Assembly: GCA_964501365.1 (NCBI GenBank) | Contig: CAZCST010000004.1 | Location: 1-64,000, forward strand | Reading direction: 5' to 3' | From: CAZAMB01 sp964501365 | Lineage (GTDB): Bacteria; Planctomycetota; Phycisphaerae; UBA1845 | Length of the DNA stretch: 64,000 nucleotides | Shown here: in pieces, positions 16,164 to 24,452 of the stretch | Layout of the letters: the number at the start of each line of letters is the position of its first letter | Numbering within the stretch: the first letter of the stretch is position 1 | Made by a program: the position numbers and the translations under genes | The notes under the pieces: model-generated | Told to the model about the DNA's origin: nothing | Seen by the model: the letters and a program-made list of their open reading frames with translations, nothing else | Database searches by the model: none

Positions 16164-16538
16164 CTATGCGGGCAGCTCACTCTGTCGTACCACTGAGAAT
16201 CTTCCCTCGCCCCGTGACTCCAACGCACGGACTTCTTGAAGGGCATCCTCCTCGTAGCGCCAACCTCGTTCCATGGCGTTATCGTTGTAGAACACGTTCC
16301 CTTTGAGATCCACTATTACGTAGAGGTCCTCCGTTTCCGGGATCTGCATCAGGATCGTCTTCGAAGCGCGGCCGCGATCAAACGCCTCATTGTTTTCGTA
16401 TTCGCAGATCGCATCACTGGAGAAGACCACGAGCGAACCGTCATCACGATTGACCGTTACGACGTAAACCCCTCCACCGCTCTGCCAAGCCTCTCCTCCC
16501 AGAATCACCGCTAAATATGCAGCAGTTCGTTCGTCCAT
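16164..16538 (-). CDS. Hypothetical protein, 124 aa
   Basis: Not recognised. Start set at ATG 16538 with GGGAG 7 nt upstream; the longer frame to 16601 lacks this. The protein is acidic and soluble, with regularly spaced beta-rich segments (GGGVYVVTVNRDDGSLVVFSS, DLYVIVDLKGNVFY), no membrane segment and no cysteine cluster. It converges on the nuclease gene with a 22-bp gap. It could be a small regulatory or immunity-like protein of the island; there is no direct evidence. Confidence 0.6.
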   Translation of the reverse strand: MDERTAAYLAVILGGEAWQSGGGVYVVTVNRDDGSLVVFSSDAICEYENNEAFDRGRASKTILMQIPETEDLYVIVDLKGNVFYNDNAMERGWRYEEDALQEVRALESRGEGRFSVVRQSELPA

Positions 16539-16715
16539 CTCACTACTCCCTTTCGTAAGTGTACCTCGCGTGGATTTGTTAAGACAGTCGCCGAAACCCA
16601 TCCTCGGAGGCCCTTTGCTTGGCGCGGTCCTTTTTCAATGATTCTCGCCTTGCTGTGTCGGACGCGGTCCATGTGGGGCTTTCGCAACGCCCAACAAAGC
16701 CTGCCCGCCCTTCCA

Positions 16716-16734
16716 TGCTGCTAAAATAGCAGCA
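16716..16734. promoter_or_regulatory. Palindromic operator candidate upstream of XRE gene
   Basis: TGCTGCTA-AAA-TAGCAGCA is a perfect 8-bp inverted repeat 29 bp before the XRE gene. A weaker second copy, TGCTG...CAGCA, spans 16754-16772 over the start codon. Two such sites suggest autorepression by the HTH protein. Confidence 0.45.
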
Positions 16735-16763
16735 ATCTCCCGAGAGTTTATCCTGCTGCGAAT

Positions 16764-16994
16764 ATGACAGCAAGGCCGCAGCACAAACCAGGATACCGCA
16801 GGCTCTGCGGATTGCTACGAAAGATGCGAACAGACGCTGGGTTGACCCAACGTGATCTCGCAATCAAACTGCGGATGCACAACACGATGGTGCATCGCTC
16901 AGAAATCGGTGACCGCCGCGTTGACCCACTGGAATTCGCGGCGTGGTGTCGGGCTTGTGGAACCGACCCCGCCGAGGCCATCCGGCAACTTTGA
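16764..16994 (+). CDS. XRE-family helix-turn-helix regulator
   Basis: 76 aa, a single Cro/C1-type HTH: LRKMRTDAGLTQRDLAIKL, then HNTMVHRSEIGDRRVDPLEF as recognition helix and following turn. Proteins of this size act as repressors of neighbouring operons or as controller proteins of restriction systems. It precedes the membrane/binding-protein fusion gene by 60 bp on the same strand and is preceded by matching palindromes. No clear Shine-Dalgarno is visible before ATG 16764, which may mean leaderless or weak translation. Confidence 0.75.
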   Translation: MTARPQHKPGYRRLCGLLRKMRTDAGLTQRDLAIKLRMHNTMVHRSEIGDRRVDPLEFAAWCRACGTDPAEAIRQL

Positions 16995-17054
16995 GGTTTG
17001 GCGCTGCATTCTGATGCTGAAAAAAGTTTACGGCATTTCCGCCCACTGAAAAAC

Positions 17055-18950
17055 ATGGCTGCTGTGGACACGCAAGATTTCAAAAAGAATCTAAGGCCCA
17101 CAAATTACCGTGGGAGCGACAGGATCCAAGAGCAGTTGGTCGCATTAGGGCTGCGTCGCCGATGGTGGTTTGTCCGAGCGCTGAACTGGTTCGTGGACGG
17201 TTTTCACCGAAGCTGGTTGGGCGAACATTCTGTTCAGATATTCTTTGCAATCGCAATATGCTTGCTTCTCCTTTCGGAGCCGAAAATCGAACGGTGGTGG
17301 TCAAGCCGCGTTGATGGCTCAATCGAAGCGCGAGAAGCAAAGGACGATTCGAAGAACCAGATTTCGGAGCCTATCAATGCGCCACAGGGAGTGGTTCCGA
17401 CATTCACGAGCCATGATTGGGTCAGAACCTTTGTCCTAGTCTTTACTCTCTTGCTCGGATACTCCCGCTGGCATGTCACAAAGCAGCAGGACACTATCAG
17501 CAACACTTTTGAGAGGAAGCGCAAGACAAACGAATTCATCATTGAACGACAAGCAGACCTCAAAGGGATGATCTTAGAGGCGACCGACCCTGTCCAAAAA
17601 GAAGAGCTACCCGCAATGATCTCTTTTGAGGAAGGCAACCGTTTTCTGACAGAAATCAGGGAATCGAAATTCTCTGGGGGTTCAATCAGCTTCGTTCGAC
17701 TAGATCTCGGATTCATCCAACGGATGTTTGTTTTCTTAGAGCTGGACAATCTCGAGTTTGCATTCGTCAAACACGACGCTAACCTTCTCGATGATTTTGA
17801 GATGCTTCGCGCCTGCCAAATTTTCGAGTCACGCTGCCTCGACCCCGAATTCCGCTATCTAGCATTGCTTCTTGGAAAAGGGAATTATGATCCGAGGTTT
17901 CTGCAGCTGACCAAGAGGCTCGTCCTATACGGCCATTTGCGCTCCGGTGCTGCGAAACCCTCTACGTGTCCAAAAAGTTTTTGGGAGGCTTTCATGAAAA
18001 ATAAACCACTCACTTTTCTCGCTGCTATAGTAGGATTAGTCGCCCTTAGCGTTCTTGCTTACAGATCATTCATGAACGCTCCGGAGCTCCCGAAAGTTGT
18101 CGTTGTCCTTCCTTCGGACCGGAATCCTTTTTGGTTAGAAGTCCGCCGCGGGGCGGAGGCCGCAGCTAAGGACCTGCATGATGAGGTGCAAGTTTCGGTC
18201 ACTGCCAGCAATGACCAAGACGCCACCTCGCAGAATGCAATTCTTGACAACCTTCACGCGAGACACGAAGCGGATGCTTTGGTTTTCGGGCCAGCCAATG
18301 ATCACACGTCAGTGCCGAAAGTGGCCAAGTTCTTGAAGGAAAATATTCCGGTAATCGTAATCGATACGGAACTTAACAAACAGGCTCTCCAAGAAGAACG
18401 GGTTGCAACTACGGCCTTCCTCGGTTCAAGCAATGTTGATGGCGGTGAGAAGGCTGCCCGCGAGATGAATACCGAATTGGTGAACAGGGGCTCTCTCCGA
18501 AAAGTTCTGCTCATCCAGGGCAGCTTCGTTCATCAAAGTGCGATCGACCGCGCAGCGGGATTCACCAAGGTCGCGACTGAATTGGGTCTGGAAATCGAAG
18601 AGGTCAAAGGGGAATGGCGTCGCGATCGCGCACAGGAATTAACATCTTCCCTTTTCGCGCGTGGCCGCCTAGGCGGTATCTTCGCCAGTAATGATGATAT
18701 GGCGCTTGGAGCGATCGCGGCCCTCAAGGGACTCAACCTCGCAAAGGAGGAATGGCCTGTAATAATTGGTTTCGATGCTACAGCCGAAGCGATTGACGCA
18801 ATCAAGTCAGGAGAAATGCACGCTTCCATCCGACAGGATGCAAGCAAAATGGGCGAGGAGGGGGTCAGGAGGGCGCTGAGGGCGCTCAGAAACGACAAGA
18901 CACTAGAGACTTATGAACTACTTCCAGTAACGGTCTATCGGAAACCATGA
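17055..18950 (+). CDS. Sugar-binding protein (RbsB-like) fused to N-terminal membrane/cytosolic domain
   Basis: About 631 aa from ATG 17055 (frame open to 16998). Residues ~60-80 and ~125-142 are membrane segments, followed by a ~170-residue helical cytosolic domain. A third membrane segment (~316-338, FLAAIVGLVALSVLAYRSF) leads into a periplasmic-binding-protein type I domain (LPSDRNPFWLEVRRGAEAAA...GGIFASNDDMALGAIAAL...IIGFDATAEAIDAI). The binding domain is that of ribose/inositol-type ABC importers. An internal ATG (17994) with GGGAGG 5 nt upstream could produce the binding protein alone with its own signal anchor. The gene overlaps the ABC ATPase gene by 4 nt. The ligand is unknown. Confidence 0.75.
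   Translation: MAAVDTQDFKKNLRPTNYRGSDRIQEQLVALGLRRRWWFVRALNWFVDGFHRSWLGEHSVQIFFAIAICLLLLSEPKIERWWSSRVDGSIEAREAKDDSKNQISEPINAPQGVVPTFTSHDWVRTFVLVFTLLLGYSRWHVTKQQDTISNTFERKRKTNEFIIERQADLKGMILEATDPVQKEELPAMISFEEGNRFLTEIRESKFSGGSISFVRLDLGFIQRMFVFLELDNLEFAFVKHDANLLDDFEMLRACQIFESRCLDPEFRYLALLLGKGNYDPRFLQLTKRLVLYGHLRSGAAKPSTCPKSFWEAFMKNKPLTFLAAIVGLVALSVLAYRSFMNAPELPKVVVVLPSDRNPFWLEVRRGAEAAAKDLHDEVQVSVTASNDQDATSQNAILDNLHARHEADALVFGPANDHTSVPKVAKFLKENIPVIVIDTELNKQALQEERVATTAFLGSSNVDGGEKAAREMNTELVNRGSLRKVLLIQGSFVHQSAIDRAAGFTKVATELGLEIEEVKGEWRRDRAQELTSSLFARGRLGGIFASNDDMALGAIAALKGLNLAKEEWPVIIGFDATAEAIDAIKSGEMHASIRQDASKMGEEGVRRALRALRNDKTLETYELLPVTVYRKP
17983..17996 (+). promoter_or_regulatory. Internal ribosome-binding site for the RbsB-like part
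   Basis: GGGAGG, five nt (CTTTC), ATG 17994, in frame inside the fusion gene. The following residues MKNKPLTFLAAIVGLVAL form a typical signal-anchor start. This suggests either a recent gene fusion by loss of a stop codon or two products from one frame. Confidence 0.5.
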
Positions 18951-19720
18951 TGAGTGGCGCACTTAACGCCGATCCCTTGATCCTAATCAAGGGATTGGAC
19001 TTTGGATACGTCTCGACTGCCGGCGAAGCGCATCAATGGAGGATGCGCGCCAACAATCTTCAAATTGAGCGACGCGCTTTTTATAGCGTTTTGGGACCTA
19101 ATATGTCAGGCAAGAGTACGTTCCTTCGTCTCATTGAGGGCAGCGCACTTATGGAGAGCGACTCCTCTTCCGTCTTCCAAGTTGCTGGACCGCTCGTTCG
19201 TCTAGATGGCCGGAGGTCCCGAATAAGCCTTGATAATCGCATTCCATTGAGTTGCATGATGCGACATGATGATCCCATGTTTCCCGAGCTTAACCTATGG
19301 GACAATGTGCGGCTTGCGCGGCCTGCCTTCGTAACCATTCCCAACAAAGCTGCCTTGCAGTCCTTACGCGATTTTCTCTACAAAACTTCGACGCTCAGAG
19401 CAGCGGGCGTATCTCCGTCTACAAAACTAGGTGCTCTTTCATCCGGAGGCAGGGCGTTGGTGCGACTTGCACGAGCAACCATTTGGGGATCACTTTTGAA
19501 CCTTGTAGACGAAGTTACCGCTCACCTTGACGACTCTAATGCTGCAGTCTTCATAACGGGACTGCTCGATTCGGTACGAAATGGTGGTGCCGCGATGATG
19601 GTGTCACATCAGATGCGAGATCATGAATTGGCCAGCAAACTCGTATCCAATGCAAATTTGCAATATCGAAGGATCGAACTCACCGTTGAGGAGGACGTAA
19701 CATGGGCGCGCGTCGCATAG
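18947..19720 (+). CDS. ABC transporter ATP-binding protein, single-domain RbsA-like
   Basis: 257 aa with Walker A GPNMSGKST, signature-like LSSGGRALVRLARA and Walker B LLNLVDEVTAHLDD, then switch His MVSHQ. Sugar importers of the ribose class normally have a fused double ATPase (~500 aa); this one has a single domain, and the signature has GGRALVRL instead of GGxxQxxxL. Start ATG overlaps the upstream stop (ATGA). It energises the permease that follows; the substrate is probably a sugar or polyol because of its partners. Confidence 0.82.
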   Translation: MMSGALNADPLILIKGLDFGYVSTAGEAHQWRMRANNLQIERRAFYSVLGPNMSGKSTFLRLIEGSALMESDSSSVFQVAGPLVRLDGRRSRISLDNRIPLSCMMRHDDPMFPELNLWDNVRLARPAFVTIPNKAALQSLRDFLYKTSTLRAAGVSPSTKLGALSSGGRALVRLARATIWGSLLNLVDEVTAHLDDSNAAVFITGLLDSVRNGGAAMMVSHQMRDHELASKLVSNANLQYRRIELTVEEDVTWARVA

Positions 19721-20703
19721 TTCTTGCAATGGCACTGGCCCTTTTGGTGGTAGTCTCCTGCGACACGTGGAAAGCTGCGTGGTCGGTTCTCCACAATTGG
19801 GGTCAAAATGCTCCAGCGTCGATCTGCCTTGCACTCGCCGCAGGGCTGGTCTTGTCCTGCGGGAGCCTTGACATTGCGTCCGGCGCAATCTTTAGCCTAT
19901 GCGGAATGTTCCTGATCCTGTGGGCAAACCTAGAGCCAAACTTTGTTCTGCTGGGAACTGTTGGAGCCTTCGGGCTCGCACTTGCCGCTTACTATCTGAT
20001 GGGATTCTTGTCATTTCGAATGGGAGTACCCGCATTGTTATGCACGCTTGCAGTTGGCTTTTGTACGAAGTCAACTTCAGTGCTCATATACAGCTACCTC
20101 AAAGGGGTCGGATTGTTCTCTTCGCCAGAAGGAATAGTGCTAGGACGGCGACTTAATCTCACCGCAGATCAATCTATCCCGTTGATTTCCAATACGATCA
20201 CTAATCTAATCTGGACTTTTGGGTTGATCATTTTCTTTTGCTTTTGGCGATCCCGATCAAATTGGGGCATCAAGCACATCGCGGTTGGGATGGACGCGTC
20301 CGCCGCTCGCATGGCTGGTATCAGCCCATCAGCCATCAGAGTTCGGGCGTTCTTAGTGGCCGGTGGTCTCGTTGGGTTGGGAGCACTTTTCTTTTTGTTT
20401 GACGCATCTCAGGGTGGTTGGAGTCCCGATATAGGTTGGAACCGCGAACTAATCGCAATTGCGGCCGCCGTTATTGGTGGAACGCGTATCACCGGGGGTC
20501 GCTTCGACGCATTGTCCATCGCACTGGCAGCCGTCCTTGTCTTTGCGCTCAGAGACGTTGTCGATTCTTTCGGATGGCCGCCTGATTATTCGCTAATGGC
20601 GACCGGAGTCGCCTTGATCGTTATCGGCTTAACCGATTTCGCTCAAACGGCGGCCAACCGTAGGGAAATGGCACGTCCTGATCGCTTATACGCTACGAAG
20701 TAG
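19702..20703 (+). CDS. ABC transporter permease, RbsC-like (BPD_transp_2)
   Basis: 333 aa, strongly hydrophobic with about eight to ten membrane segments. The cytosolic loop IKHIAVGMDASAARMAGIS is the EAA-like loop of ribose-type permeases (compare 'A(I/V)GGNxxAAxxxGI'). C-terminal GGTRITGGRFDALSIALAA also fits the family. The start lies inside the ATPase gene (19-nt overlap) with GAGGAGG upstream. With the two preceding genes it forms a complete importer. It ends only a few nt from a convergent methyltransferase gene, with no visible terminator between. Confidence 0.85.
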   Translation: MGARRIVLAMALALLVVVSCDTWKAAWSVLHNWGQNAPASICLALAAGLVLSCGSLDIASGAIFSLCGMFLILWANLEPNFVLLGTVGAFGLALAAYYLMGFLSFRMGVPALLCTLAVGFCTKSTSVLIYSYLKGVGLFSSPEGIVLGRRLNLTADQSIPLISNTITNLIWTFGLIIFFCFWRSRSNWGIKHIAVGMDASAARMAGISPSAIRVRAFLVAGGLVGLGALFFLFDASQGGWSPDIGWNRELIAIAAAVIGGTRITGGRFDALSIALAAVLVFALRDVVDSFGWPPDYSLMATGVALIVIGLTDFAQTAANRREMARPDRLYATK

Positions 20704-20704
20704 T

Positions 20705-21394
20705 TCAGAGATTTAGCGTTTTCGTGCGTTGGAATACGAACACCTCGTATTCTGTATACCGCCTGTTAATGCGCGATTGGAGTCGTGCTCGCTGTTCTTC
20801 ATTCTCTACGAGTTCATCGCTCGTACCAAAGAGCGCCCGCCAAGTATCGCGACTCAGTATTGTGGGGTGGAACTCATACGGATTATCCATGTTTATCGTT
20901 ACAACAAGATGCTTCTTTGTCACTCGAATCAACTCTGCAATGGAAAGCTCAATATCAAATATGGGTACGTGTTCCAATACATCCGAACACCAAGTAAGGT
21001 CGAACGATCTGTCGCAAAATGGAATCGTGTGTAAGAAACCAACCTCGAACCGTGGCCTCGGATTTCTTCCAGCGGGGATGGCCTCGTAAAGCGCCTTGGC
21101 TACACTTGAGACGTCGATCCCTGTCGATGCAATACCGCGTTCCGACAATCGAAGCATCAGTAGACCAAGGCCACACCCTGCATCCAAAAAGGAGTTAAAC
21201 TCAAACTCCTCTAAGAGCGTAGTTGCCAAAAACTCAAATCTCTCGTAATGCTCCGGATCATTGTATGATAGCGACTTGTTGCCTTTTCGACCTGGAAGGT
21301 CCTCGGCCCAATAGTGCATTCGATAGTAGTCTTGGTTATACTTGGCTGCTTCTCTTTGCCTTAGAGACTCTCGAATAGGTGCTGGGAATGTCAC
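20705..21394 (-). CDS. Class I SAM-dependent methyltransferase
   Basis: 229 aa, Methyltransf_11/25-like. Motif I is FLDAGCGLGLLMLRL, motif II region GIDVSSVAKAL, and motif IV-like DLTWCSDVLEHV. The start is GTG 21394 with AAGGA 8 nt upstream. It follows the TylF-like gene by 4 nt on the same strand, so they are co-transcribed. Small-molecule O- or C-methylation in a tailoring pathway is likely; the acceptor is not evident. Confidence 0.82.
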   Translation of the reverse strand: MTFPAPIRESLRQREAAKYNQDYYRMHYWAEDLPGRKGNKSLSYNDPEHYERFEFLATTLLEEFEFNSFLDAGCGLGLLMLRLSERGIASTGIDVSSVAKALYEAIPAGRNPRPRFEVGFLHTIPFCDRSFDLTWCSDVLEHVPIFDIELSIAELIRVTKKHLVVTINMDNPYEFHPTILSRDTWRALFGTSDELVENEEQRARLQSRINRRYTEYEVFVFQRTKTLNL

Positions 21395-21398
21395 GTTG

Positions 21399-22076
21399 TC
21401 AGTCCTTGAGAAAGTAGGTGACCTTCCCAGGGAAGGTCACTCGAAGATACTCACTAGCATTCTGCCTTGCGAAAAAAGCATGTATGGCTCGCCTGCAGCC
21501 CGTCCAACAAGCGTAGTCGTCAATCAAAATGAGTGCGCCCGGCAAAAGATCTCCCCAGAATCTATCGAGGCATGCCATTGTGGAATCGTACCAATCCGCA
21601 TCTAATCTTAGAATCGAGATCGCGCCGACATTCGCTCGCCAAAGCGTATCGCGAAACCAGCCTTCATGAATGTGAACCGTGCCTGGGTGCGGCGCACTCA
21701 AGCTCAAAGTGCGCTCAAACTCCTCTCGGGAGGCCCTGCAGTTATTAAAATACCGCGGCCCCTCTAAGTTACGCTGCCATGCTAACGCCGCTTCTCCATC
21801 GATTTCTTGTGCCGGAGGCAGTCCCTGGAATGAATCGAAAAAATGGTATTTTCGAGTCTCGCCCCCAAGTTCAACTAACGCAGCTGCCATACCACCACGC
21901 CAAGTCCCGCACTCAATAATAGATCCCTTGGCGAGACTGGGATTTTTCAACACCTCATCGACTAACAGAAGGTTATCTATAAACTCCACTCGGTCGACCA
22001 TCGTGCATTCCCGATATCGATTGAATAGGTCATCGTACCGGCCTCTTGCAATAGCATGAAGATCGCCCTGTTTCAT
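21399..22076 (-). CDS. TylF/MycF-family O-methyltransferase
   Basis: 225 aa. SAM site GSIIECGTWRGGMAAALVEL and the metal-binding pattern LRLDADWYDST...ILIDDYACW (two Asp pairs) match the TylF/CmcI family. This family methylates sugars and related hydroxyl groups in natural-product and surface-glycan pathways. It lies between the inositol-phosphate synthase and a second methyltransferase on the minus strand. A methylated cyclitol or deoxysugar product is a reasonable guess, not shown. Confidence 0.85.
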   Translation of the reverse strand: MKQGDLHAIARGRYDDLFNRYRECTMVDRVEFIDNLLLVDEVLKNPSLAKGSIIECGTWRGGMAAALVELGGETRKYHFFDSFQGLPPAQEIDGEAALAWQRNLEGPRYFNNCRASREEFERTLSLSAPHPGTVHIHEGWFRDTLWRANVGAISILRLDADWYDSTMACLDRFWGDLLPGALILIDDYACWTGCRRAIHAFFARQNASEYLRVTFPGKVTYFLKD

Positions 22077-22149
22077 TCGAAGCCCTTACAGCTTGCTCGG
22101 GCACATAACGGAGCAACAGGAGAAGCTTTCTGACACTCCGGAATGCTTG

Positions 22150-23241
22150 TCAAGGTCCTTGCCGTCCATCCCCGATACACTGAAGGAAATCTACCAGCGC
22201 CGCGGCTGCAGTAGCCTCATAGGTTTGTTGGCGTGGGCGCTTGCAGTAGACTGCTGAAGGAATGTCTAACGGCCCAGCGAGACGGGCCTGCTTTGCTGCC
22301 GCCGCCACACGTATTGCGTCGACCAAGACTCCAGCCGAGTTGTAGGCATCCGGAACATTTATGAAAACCTGGACGCGCACTGGACGGTTCCCGAAGATTC
22401 GGCCGTCTAGCCTCGCATATGCTTCTTTGGTGTTGCCAAGGAACGGGACATAAGCGATGGCAGATACTTGCGCATCCATATCAACCTTATTTGGCTGATT
22501 CCAAACCACTGCCTCTGTCTTGGATCGCCTCTTTCCGTCATCGTAGCGCTTTCCAACGACCAAATTGTGAAAGTCCGAATCACCACCCCAATCAAATTGT
22601 AGTGTACTTTCCAGAAGCCCTTGGCGTTGTGGAAACAATTCGGCAAGAGACTTGTGAATCACTGTTGCGCCTAACTGTGACTTTATGTCGTCCCCAATGA
22701 TTGGCACTCCCTGCTGTATAGCAAGTTTGCATATTTGAGGATCATTCAAGACATCTACCGGGATTGCGTTGATCACGGCGCACTTAGAGCGAAGTGATTG
22801 CAAAACATAGTGATTAGTGGCTTCTTTCGCGCCTGAAGGGAGCAAATTTACAACGACATCGGTCCGCGTGTCCCCTAGCACTTCCTGCACGTCCGCGGCT
22901 ATAGCGTCTTGAGTGACTGGAATAAGATCCGAAAGGCTTTGGTCGACGCCATCAAGTAAGGGGCCCCGCAGTACTTTTGTACCTGTAGGCAACGGTTGAG
23001 CTATCCGCTCAACACAGTTTGGCGGAGTGAAAATCGCGTCAGCGACATCGATTCCAACCTTCTCGCTGTGCACATCAAATGCAGCCGAGACCTTGATGGA
23101 TTCGAGTGAATAACCCGCCAGAGTCTTGTTCACGCCGACAGCGGACTTGTCATCCAAAGAATAGTAGTGAAGACCCTGCAACAGGGCGCTGGCGCAATTG
23201 CCAACCCCGATCAGTGCCACCCGTATTTCGCGGTCCATCAT
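22150..23241 (-). CDS. myo-inositol-1-phosphate synthase (bacterial/archaeal type)
   Basis: 363 aa. It converts glucose 6-phosphate to inositol 1-phosphate using bound NAD. The NAD fold starts at VALIGVGNCASALLQGL. Other family hallmarks are DVVVNLLPSGAKEAT, VIGDDIKSQLGATVIHK-like IIGDDIKSQLGATVIHKSLA and the catalytic-domain stretch STLQFDWGGDSDFHNL. The length fits the short bacterial class. It is first in an operon with two methyltransferases, so inositol may be a precursor of a methylated metabolite. The convergent ribose/inositol-class importer could handle the same kind of compound. Base composition here is lower in GC than in the flanking core genes, suggesting transfer. Confidence 0.9.
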   Translation of the reverse strand: MMDREIRVALIGVGNCASALLQGLHYYSLDDKSAVGVNKTLAGYSLESIKVSAAFDVHSEKVGIDVADAIFTPPNCVERIAQPLPTGTKVLRGPLLDGVDQSLSDLIPVTQDAIAADVQEVLGDTRTDVVVNLLPSGAKEATNHYVLQSLRSKCAVINAIPVDVLNDPQICKLAIQQGVPIIGDDIKSQLGATVIHKSLAELFPQRQGLLESTLQFDWGGDSDFHNLVVGKRYDDGKRRSKTEAVVWNQPNKVDMDAQVSAIAYVPFLGNTKEAYARLDGRIFGNRPVRVQVFINVPDAYNSAGVLVDAIRVAAAAKQARLAGPLDIPSAVYCKRPRQQTYEATAAAALVDFLQCIGDGRQGP

Positions 23242-23359
23242 TCTCGCAACGAAGGTCTAAAACTACTGAGCATCCAACAAGGAGACCCCGCTCTCGCAAC
23301 CTTGTTAGCTCAGCTTAATCTCGCTCCTTAGTGACTGCCAGCTTTATCGCGTAGTCCGA

Positions 23360-23581
23360 CTATGAGTCCGATGTTGGCGCGACAGTGCCGGCTCGTTTTA
23401 GAACGTAGCTCCAGTCGCGGGTGTCATGCCAAGTCCTAAGCAACTCACCGCAGCTACACACGAATTGGCCACGGTCGCGCGATGGAAATCGCGTAACCGA
23501 AACGGCATAGACCGCGCCGCACCTCCGGCAGGTTTCGTCGGACATTTGCTCAGTGTCCCAAGTCTGAACCACTCTTCGCAT
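23360..23581 (-). CDS. Small zinc-ribbon-like hypothetical protein
   Basis: About 73 aa. CRRCGAVY and FVCSCGELL give two Cys pairs of a probable zinc ribbon, followed by an aromatic-rich tail (TWHDTRDWSYVL). ATG 23581 has GGAAG close by; GTG 23611 is an alternative 15 nt after the upstream gene's stop. The protein is probably co-transcribed with the VapD/Cas2-like gene. Function unknown. Confidence 0.5.
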   Translation of the reverse strand: MRRVVQTWDTEQMSDETCRRCGAVYAVSVTRFPSRDRGQFVCSCGELLRTWHDTRDWSYVLKRAGTVAPTSDS

Positions 23582-23626
23582 CTCTTCCAACCGCCGCTGC
23601 CTCGGGGGCACATTGCAAGCACTCGA

Positions 23627-23971
23627 CTAATACGCTGCCGTCTCCGCCAGTACGTCCACCTGACCCGGTGCGGAAGGGTTGCCAGTGACTAAGGGAAGTA
23701 CATCGTTCAGGGCACCATCGATCTTGAAGACATGGAGCCGCTTGAGATACTGTGATTCATCGATTTGCTGAAGGGCCTGAAGAGCTTGATACACTTTGAC
23801 CAGTGCGTTGTCTTCATCAGGCATCGCGTAGACGCTTAGTTGTGTAAACTCGCTGAAGCCATGTTTGCTGAGGCAGGCCCGAATCCGGTTATAAACGGTC
23901 ATCTTCGTGACTTTGGCATTGTCCGCAGCGTTATTGTCAACGTCGTATGCGATCACCCACCTGTCTGCCAT
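23627..23971 (-). CDS. VapD/Cas2-like small protein (ferredoxin-like fold predicted)
   Basis: 114 aa from ATG 23971 (GGAGG 6 nt upstream). It begins MADRWVIAYDVDNN, a first beta strand with acidic residues as in Cas2 and VapD, and continues with a helix (TVYNRIRACLSKHGF) and a second strand (FTQLSVYAM). A second beta-alpha-beta unit ends with LHVFKID. Cas2/VapD proteins are dimeric ribonucleases or structural subunits. No cas1, CRISPR array or VapX-like antitoxin is visible here, so an orphan VapD-type toxin is more likely than Cas2. The assignment rests on pattern and length only. Confidence 0.45.
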   Translation of the reverse strand: MADRWVIAYDVDNNAADNAKVTKMTVYNRIRACLSKHGFSEFTQLSVYAMPDEDNALVKVYQALQALQQIDESQYLKRLHVFKIDGALNDVLPLVTGNPSAPGQVDVLAETAAY

Positions 23972-24320
23972 AAAGAGCCTCCGGAACGCGGAACCCTTGT
24001 GATGCTGAAGCATCGCGATCTCTGAATGCAATCGTATCGCAAGGCTGGGCCGCTGCAAGGTTCGCGGCACGTCCGGTGAGCGTTCGATGCCGCAACCCTG
24101 CCCTCGATACCGCCGCTAATCATGACGTTCTCAAGCATTCCGGTCCTCTTCTTTTCGCTAGACAGAATAGGGCACTGGCCGGTCCTCCTGTGGAAGTGGA
24201 CGCACCTCATCACCCCCCAACATCTGGAGTTCTATTCAACCGAGGCTCATTAATAGCCGACCATGATCGGTCTTTTGCTTTCCGCGATAAGGCCAGAGGA
24301 ACTACCCGCGGATCAAAAAA
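23972..24320. other. 349-bp gap
   Basis: No gene, structural RNA or clear repeat seen. It separates the VapD-like pair from the left copy of the recombinase-end repeat. Confidence 0.4.
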
Positions 24321-24452
24321 ACTGCCCTCAAACTGCCCTCAAAACGCATCTTGAGATGGTAAAAAACCGTGGAGGAACAGTACATCAGCGAGACGAGCGA
24401 AGTCCTTGTCGCAACGCAAGTTGGGCGATAAAGTGAGGTTTCGGAAGAGGTT
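24320..24452. repeat. Direct repeat, left copy (recombinase 3' end)
   Basis: About 133 bp nearly identical to 30979-31111, differing at only a few positions. It holds the last part of the recombinase gene and begins with the tandem ACTGCCCTCA-AACTGCCCTC. With the right copy it brackets the recombinase and efflux operon, as expected of att-type duplications. Confidence 0.8.

Noticed and set aside
23627..23971. CRISPR adaptation module (cas2)
   Set aside because: No cas1 and no repeat-spacer array anywhere in the window.
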